From DASZMX01 sp035551475 (lineage in GTDB: Bacteria > Verrucomicrobiota > Verrucomicrobiia > Limisphaerales > Palsa-1400), in NCBI GenBank assembly GCA_035551475.1, contig DASZMX010000041.1, forward strand, positions 1 through 7,419: a stretch of 7,419 nucleotides of DNA, written 5' to 3'. How positions within the stretch are numbered: the first letter of the stretch is position 1; each line of letters starts with the position of its first letter. The notes beneath the pieces were generated by a model that ran no database searches, was not told the DNA's origin, and saw nothing but the letters and a program-made list of their open reading frames with translations. The position numbers and the translations under genes are program-made. Shown one piece after another: positions 6,801-7,419 of the stretch.

Positions 6801-7419
6801 CGCTCGCCGCCGGTTCCGCCGACATCGCGCGGCAGTGCGGCCAGGAAGCGCGCCGCCTCGCGCCCCATTGGGCGGCGGCAAAAAACTTTTTGAAAGGCAG
6901 CCTGCGCGGCGACGCGAAACACGAATGGCTCATTCCGCCGCCGGTTTCACCTGCGCCTCGCTTGAGCGTTTGTTTGATTGTCAAAAACGAAGAGGCTTTT
7001 CTCGATGCCTGCCTGGCCTCGGTGCGCGGCCTCGCTGACCAGATCGTGGTGGTGGACACCGGCTCGACGGACCGCACCATTGAAATCGCGCGCGCTCATG
7101 GCGCCGAAGTGCATGCCTTTGCCTGGTGCGACGATTTCAGCGCCGCCCGCAACGCCGCGCTGGAGCGCGCCACCGGCGATTGGATTCTTTCCCTCGATGC
7201 GGATGAGGAGTTGCTGCCCGCCCATCGCGAAACCTTGCGCCGCGAAATGGCGAATCCCGACGCGCTGGCTTATCGGCTGCCCATCATCAACCAGGGCCGC
7301 GAGGACGAAGGGTGCAGTTATGTGCCGCGCCTTTTCCGCAATGCGCCCGGCTTGTTTTTCCTCGGACGCGTGCACGAGCAAGCCTTCAGCAGCATCCAGG
7401 TGCGTTGTCAACAATGGGG
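824..7419 (+). CDS. Giant multidomain glycan-assembly protein: NDK-like, NTase-like, kinase, methyltransferase, GT2-GT4-GT2-GT2 (3' end outside window)
   Basis: One frame runs from ATG 824 to the window edge without a stop, giving at least 2198 residues; the frame was checked at many conserved motifs. Domain order by residue: NDK-like ~16-140; nucleotidyltransferase-like ~175-330 (GDIDLL 211-216); protein-kinase fold ~384-590 (HRD 498-500, DFG 517-519); Cys knuckle and methyltransferase ~668-885; TPR-like ~907-982; GT2 ~998-1260; GT4-type ~1266-1641; GT2 ~1644-1925; TPR-like ~1952-2035; GT2 from ~2047, cut off. No signal peptide or membrane segment is evident, so a soluble cytoplasmic enzyme is expected. 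It probably adds several sugars in turn and modifies the glycan by phosphorylation and/or methylation. The neighbours fliW and csrA suggest flagellin as target, though a lipopolysaccharide or other surface glycan is possible. ATG 824 is chosen because no ATG, GTG or TTG lies in frame just upstream and the NDK-like fold begins shortly after it; no Shine-Dalgarno precedes it. The 32-base gap after the small gene suggests one operon. Confidence 0.93.
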   Translation, partial: MEATAPTSPVKQTAEHHLFIIWEHGRGEHARILESLRGQFELVAVREMHWSAARVSENFTRFYGQKLPPGSFKEEHCGTGAFLAIVLRDTAPRYENRATSKGERLVNVNTFDAKQRFRTWTGGGHRIHATDNEQETRHDVALLFGESLAQFLAARPGAWDGVIESFPGDLAGAGGWRNLAYFFSILNETVNYLVLRNYEWLPDQFSTTEHGDIDLLTDAPADLAFIVHGEKVFPETHRVHYAVPIGGERVLFDFRFVGDDYYDQRWEKDMLARRLQLANGLHVPAAEDYFYSLLYHALLHKRAVAPDYIGKLRALGAVAGLPWAEKLSFANPKLWRSALAEWLTAHNYTTPRPADESVYFNQAILEGSFDWSALGNELTLAAPVEQLISARMLVEREGQRILSYVFDQPDAQRILKQTTADLAWRDGQFLGLLRSPYFPRALNVEQHDGYSVVAIERVQGKPLPEIAKELAQDPQRLARFIDDCLDLLAQLQEAGVTHRDIIPDNILARDGRPVLIDFGWAISAAMPFWTPQGLGRSGCPDDGNYCDVFAMGKIFEFLAGPGNVMFNPLVAVMTAQERAERITSIPALKNLRRNLSLQPAAPVTVAREAASAPVALTSLPGPHSLEVFPARSRAEFEDLYHKRLAPALEAQVRLAPAVAAPFTLPGHCVVCGGPKQFLTDFLYAAPDAKGRLQPSWRERQLCQCGLNSRQRASFHVLAESLGLPHAARIYCTEQTTETYKEIKRRFPFAVGSEFLGDKTPLGQENAQGVRHEDLTRLTFPDNSFDCIVCLEVLDHIPNYRAALAEMARCLRPGGILLLTTPIHFNKEKTIVRPLPGSASVNDFGWDLTREIRQAGFSDESLNFFSSEAYGYLGMQCVLLAARELASPRLSLAPAAQPAMITARFENDSTETLLARAESLRQQAKWLEAAPIYQTLLRRQPDDMNLWRARIECSAQSGNATLAKFLTQDALKRHPEWAEAFQAPAPVQTMSAKSILPKVSVIIPVFNKIELTEKCLQALRHHTSADLCEVIVWDNASTDGTAAFFQQTPEGAAGVRYFRSETNLGFVGGNNAAAQHARGQFLVLLNNDTEPQPGWLEALLQTVESDSAIGAVGAKLIYPDGKLQEAGGIIFRDASGWNYGRTQDPRDPRFNFPREVDYCSAACLLVRTELFRKLGGFDTRYAPAYYEDTDLCFGLRQAGFKVVYQPRCEIIHHEGATAGQDLTKGFKQYQALNRQKFLDKWKDVLANQPAPDANIVRRASHRIRGQRILVIDPMLPMHDRASGSKRLFEALKLLVAGGNAVTFLARNGQNGERYAEELAALGIEVYAGDAERMKACGFETNYRPLDLKQLLRDAQFDLVILSFWYIAEQYLPLIRAWSPQSRVVIDTVDVHFLRERRQAELYKNPKLLEQAADTQMRELKVYRQADALITVTEDDRATLLRELPESRIFVVPNIHDVPAPAVTTPEQRAGLLFIGGFGHPPNEDAVLYFHQAIWPLVLQQTPQARWTIVGNNPSPAIRALAGPAIQVTGYVPSVEPHLGSHLISIAPLRYGAGMKGKIGEALAHGLPVVTTSIGAEGMGLTSGENGALVADDPKTFAAHIARLCSDHALWAKLSTQGRAHIEANFTPARIARQLEEILHWSASYTSIIILALNQWEHTEKCLQSLAAHTPEPHEIIVVDNGSSDKTPGALRVLAVKNPRIRVVVNRENCGFAGGNNQGLAVARGRHVVLLNNDTVVSAGWLGRMLAVFERHPETGMVGPMSNYVSGPQLITPAPYSNLAEMPAFAAQWTSAHAGQSVEAARLVGFCVALRRDVVDKIGSLDTRFGNGNFEDDDLCIRARLAGYSLRIAQDSFVHHTGGQTFQGAKIDYAAMMQRNWQLFKAKWGMPRELALAQGYRMPASLPAGTSLFLPLPRLELTHVVTMEGQCWTDKTRKPAAAKNRAAIPLPPCALLGHLAAARELLTRKEYRAAWQAAAAAMSARPFHPEARLLLGEIALAAGSADIARQCGQEARRLAPHWAAAKNFLKGSLRGDAKHEWLIPPPVSPAPRLSVCLIVKNEEAFLDACLASVRGLADQIVVVDTGSTDRTIEIARAHGAEVHAFAWCDDFSAARNAALERATGDWILSLDADEELLPAHRETLRREMANPDALAYRLPIINQGREDEGCSYVPRLFRNAPGLFFLGRVHEQAFSSIQVRCQQW
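869..1813 (+). other. Domain region: NDK-like fold followed by nucleotidyltransferase-like fold
   Basis: Residues ~16-140 follow the nucleoside diphosphate kinase pattern: an LFIIWE first strand, EHCGTGAFLAIVLRD resembling the NDK HxSGPVVAMV strand, and RIHATDNEQE resembling IIHGSDSVES. H128 falls where NDK carries its phosphohistidine. The first-strand Lys of NDK is not seen and the Asn three residues before the His is H125, so activity is uncertain. Residues ~175-330 contain EHGDIDLL (D212 and D214 as a metal-binding pair) and VLFDFR (D253 as a possible third carboxylate), then a helical AEDYFYSLLYHALLHK segment, as in polymerase-beta-type nucleotidyltransferases. The upstream GS of that superfamily is not evident. 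Both assignments rest on motif reading only. Confidence 0.5.
1973..2593 (+). other. Domain: protein-kinase-fold (small-molecule or glycan kinase-like)
   Basis: Residues ~384-590 hold a complete C-lobe. There is an AIERVQGKPL hinge; a catalytic loop THRDIIPDNIL with D500 and N505; IDFGWA with D517; and the YCDVFAMGKIFEFL helix carrying the structural Asp. K416 (RILKQ) is the best candidate for the ATP-binding Lys. The SPYFPRAL turn follows the presumed C helix, but its usual Glu is not obvious. The catalytic Asp, Asn and metal-binding Asp are all kept, so activity is plausible. Fused to glycosyltransferases, a sugar or glycan is a likelier substrate than a protein (inference). Confidence 0.82.
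2825..3478 (+). other. Domain: Cys knuckle plus SAM-dependent methyltransferase (Methyltransf_11-like)
   Basis: Cys residues 668, 671, 702 and 704 make a likely zinc knuckle; the second half is C-x-C rather than the common C-x2-C. The class I methyltransferase core follows: the RHEDLTRLTFPDNSFDCIV strand, the LEVLDHIPNYRAAL helix and RCLRPGGILLLTTP (residues 811-821). The expected GxGxG of motif I is absent; the corresponding strand reads IYCTEQ (729-734). That is a divergent SAM pocket, yet the acidic residue E733 remains. The acceptor is unknown; the terminal sugar of the glycan is a reasonable guess. Confidence 0.8.
3542..3769 (+). other. TPR-like helical linker
   Basis: Residues ~907-982 form amphipathic helical repeats with TPR spacing: a pattern LLARAESLRQQ, then WLEAAPIYQTLLRRQPDD, then an Ala-rich helix ending HPEWAEAF. 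It separates the methyltransferase from the first GT2. Such linkers often hold domains apart or bind protein partners; no specific partner can be read from the sequence. Confidence 0.6.
3815..4603 (+). other. Domain: first GT2 (GT-A fold) glycosyltransferase
   Basis: Residues ~998-1260 begin VSVIIPVFN and contain the nucleotide-binding DNASTDG (D1033), the NLGFVGGNN loop, the metal-binding NNDT motif (D1087) and EDTDLC (residues 1186-1191), where the Asp or Glu acts as catalytic base in this family. This set is typical of inverting rhamnosyl- or galactosyl-type GT2 enzymes of surface glycans. All key residues are intact. Donor and acceptor cannot be read from the sequence. Confidence 0.92.
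4619..5746 (+). other. Domain: GT4-type (GT-B fold) glycosyltransferase
   Basis: Residues ~1266-1641 have two Rossmann-like halves. The first begins ILVIDPMLPMHDRASGS and contains VVIDTVDVHF. The second begins LLFIGGFGHPPNEDAV (from ~1470) and includes WTIVGNNPS. The donor-site signature MKGKIGEALAHGLPVVTT (K1554, E1559) leads to GAEG (E1575), giving the E-rich retaining GT4 pocket. It closes with an ARIARQLEEIL helix and runs straight into the next GT2 with almost no linker. Confidence 0.9.
5753..6598 (+). other. Domain: second GT2 glycosyltransferase, paralogous to the first
   Basis: Residues ~1644-1925 carry TSIIILALN, DNGSSDKT (D1678), NCGFAGGNN, NNDT (D1732) and EDDDLC (1829-1834), all intact. 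The tail WGMPRELALAQGYRMPASLP continues as an extension beyond the GT-A core. Its resemblance to the first GT2 extends to DNA: AAATGCCTCCAA at 3860-3871 recurs at 5798-5809 in the same motif context (TEKCLQ). This suggests an internal duplication. Confidence 0.92.
6677..7419 (+). other. TPR-like linker and third GT2 domain (truncated by the window)
   Basis: Residues ~1952-2035 are Ala-rich helical repeats with TPR character (ARELLTRKEYRAAWQAA; HPEARLLLGEIALAAG). From residue 2047 comes LSVCLIVKNEE, then DTGSTDRT (D2078), FSAARNAALE, LDADEE (D2125, D2127) and the RLFRN...GRVHEQ segment. That set differs from the first two GT2 domains and matches the LIVKNE-type GT2 enzymes commonly attached to TPR repeats, a group that includes SunT-like protein glycosyltransferases. 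The domain's end lies outside the window. Confidence 0.88.

Noticed and set aside
1..7419. CRISPR arrays, tRNA or rRNA genes, insertion sequences, attachment sites
   Set aside because: No regularly spaced direct repeats, tRNA-like folds, transposase motifs or terminal inverted repeats were seen. The recurring short matches are conserved glycosyltransferase motifs.

Overview
The window is the end of a flagellar regulatory block followed by one very long gene, all on the + strand. It is moderately GC-rich, with G/C-rich third codon positions, and compactly coding. The genes identify a flagellated bacterium that uses the FliW-CsrA switch. The gene mix and style (fliW, csrA, then a huge multidomain glycosyltransferase) would suit Verrucomicrobiota, another PVC-type lineage or a deltaproteobacterium-like lineage. 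That placement is a weak inference because no phylogenetic marker is present.

Layout: (1) positions 2-217, the C-terminal half of FliW, cut by the window edge. (2) 239-514, CsrA with an unusual Pro/Ala-rich tail. (3) 516-791, a 91-residue unknown protein starting one base after the csrA stop behind a strong Shine-Dalgarno sequence; its last ~20 residues resemble the C-terminal D0 helix of flagellin. (4) 824 to the window end, one uninterrupted reading frame of at least 2198 codons with no stop.

The giant protein reads, from the N terminus: a nucleoside-diphosphate-kinase-like domain; a nucleotidyltransferase-like domain (GDIDLL); a protein-kinase-fold domain (HRD...N, DFG); a Cys-rich knuckle plus class I methyltransferase; a TPR-like helical linker; a GT2 glycosyltransferase; a GT4-type (GT-B) glycosyltransferase; a second GT2; another TPR-like linker; and a third GT2 of a different subclass, cut off by the window end. 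No signal peptide or membrane segment is visible, so it should be cytoplasmic.

How it may fit together: FliW and CsrA form the known partner switch that ties flagellin translation to flagellin export. A multi-glycosyltransferase protein in the same gene string is most simply read as a flagellin, or other surface-glycan, glycosylation enzyme. Its kinase and methyltransferase modules could decorate or cap the glycan. The small protein between them may join the switch as a flagellin-tail mimic. Glycan substrate, flagellin targeting and the mimic idea are inferences. Long open frames on the - strand (686-1909, 4484-6073) are shadows of the giant gene.
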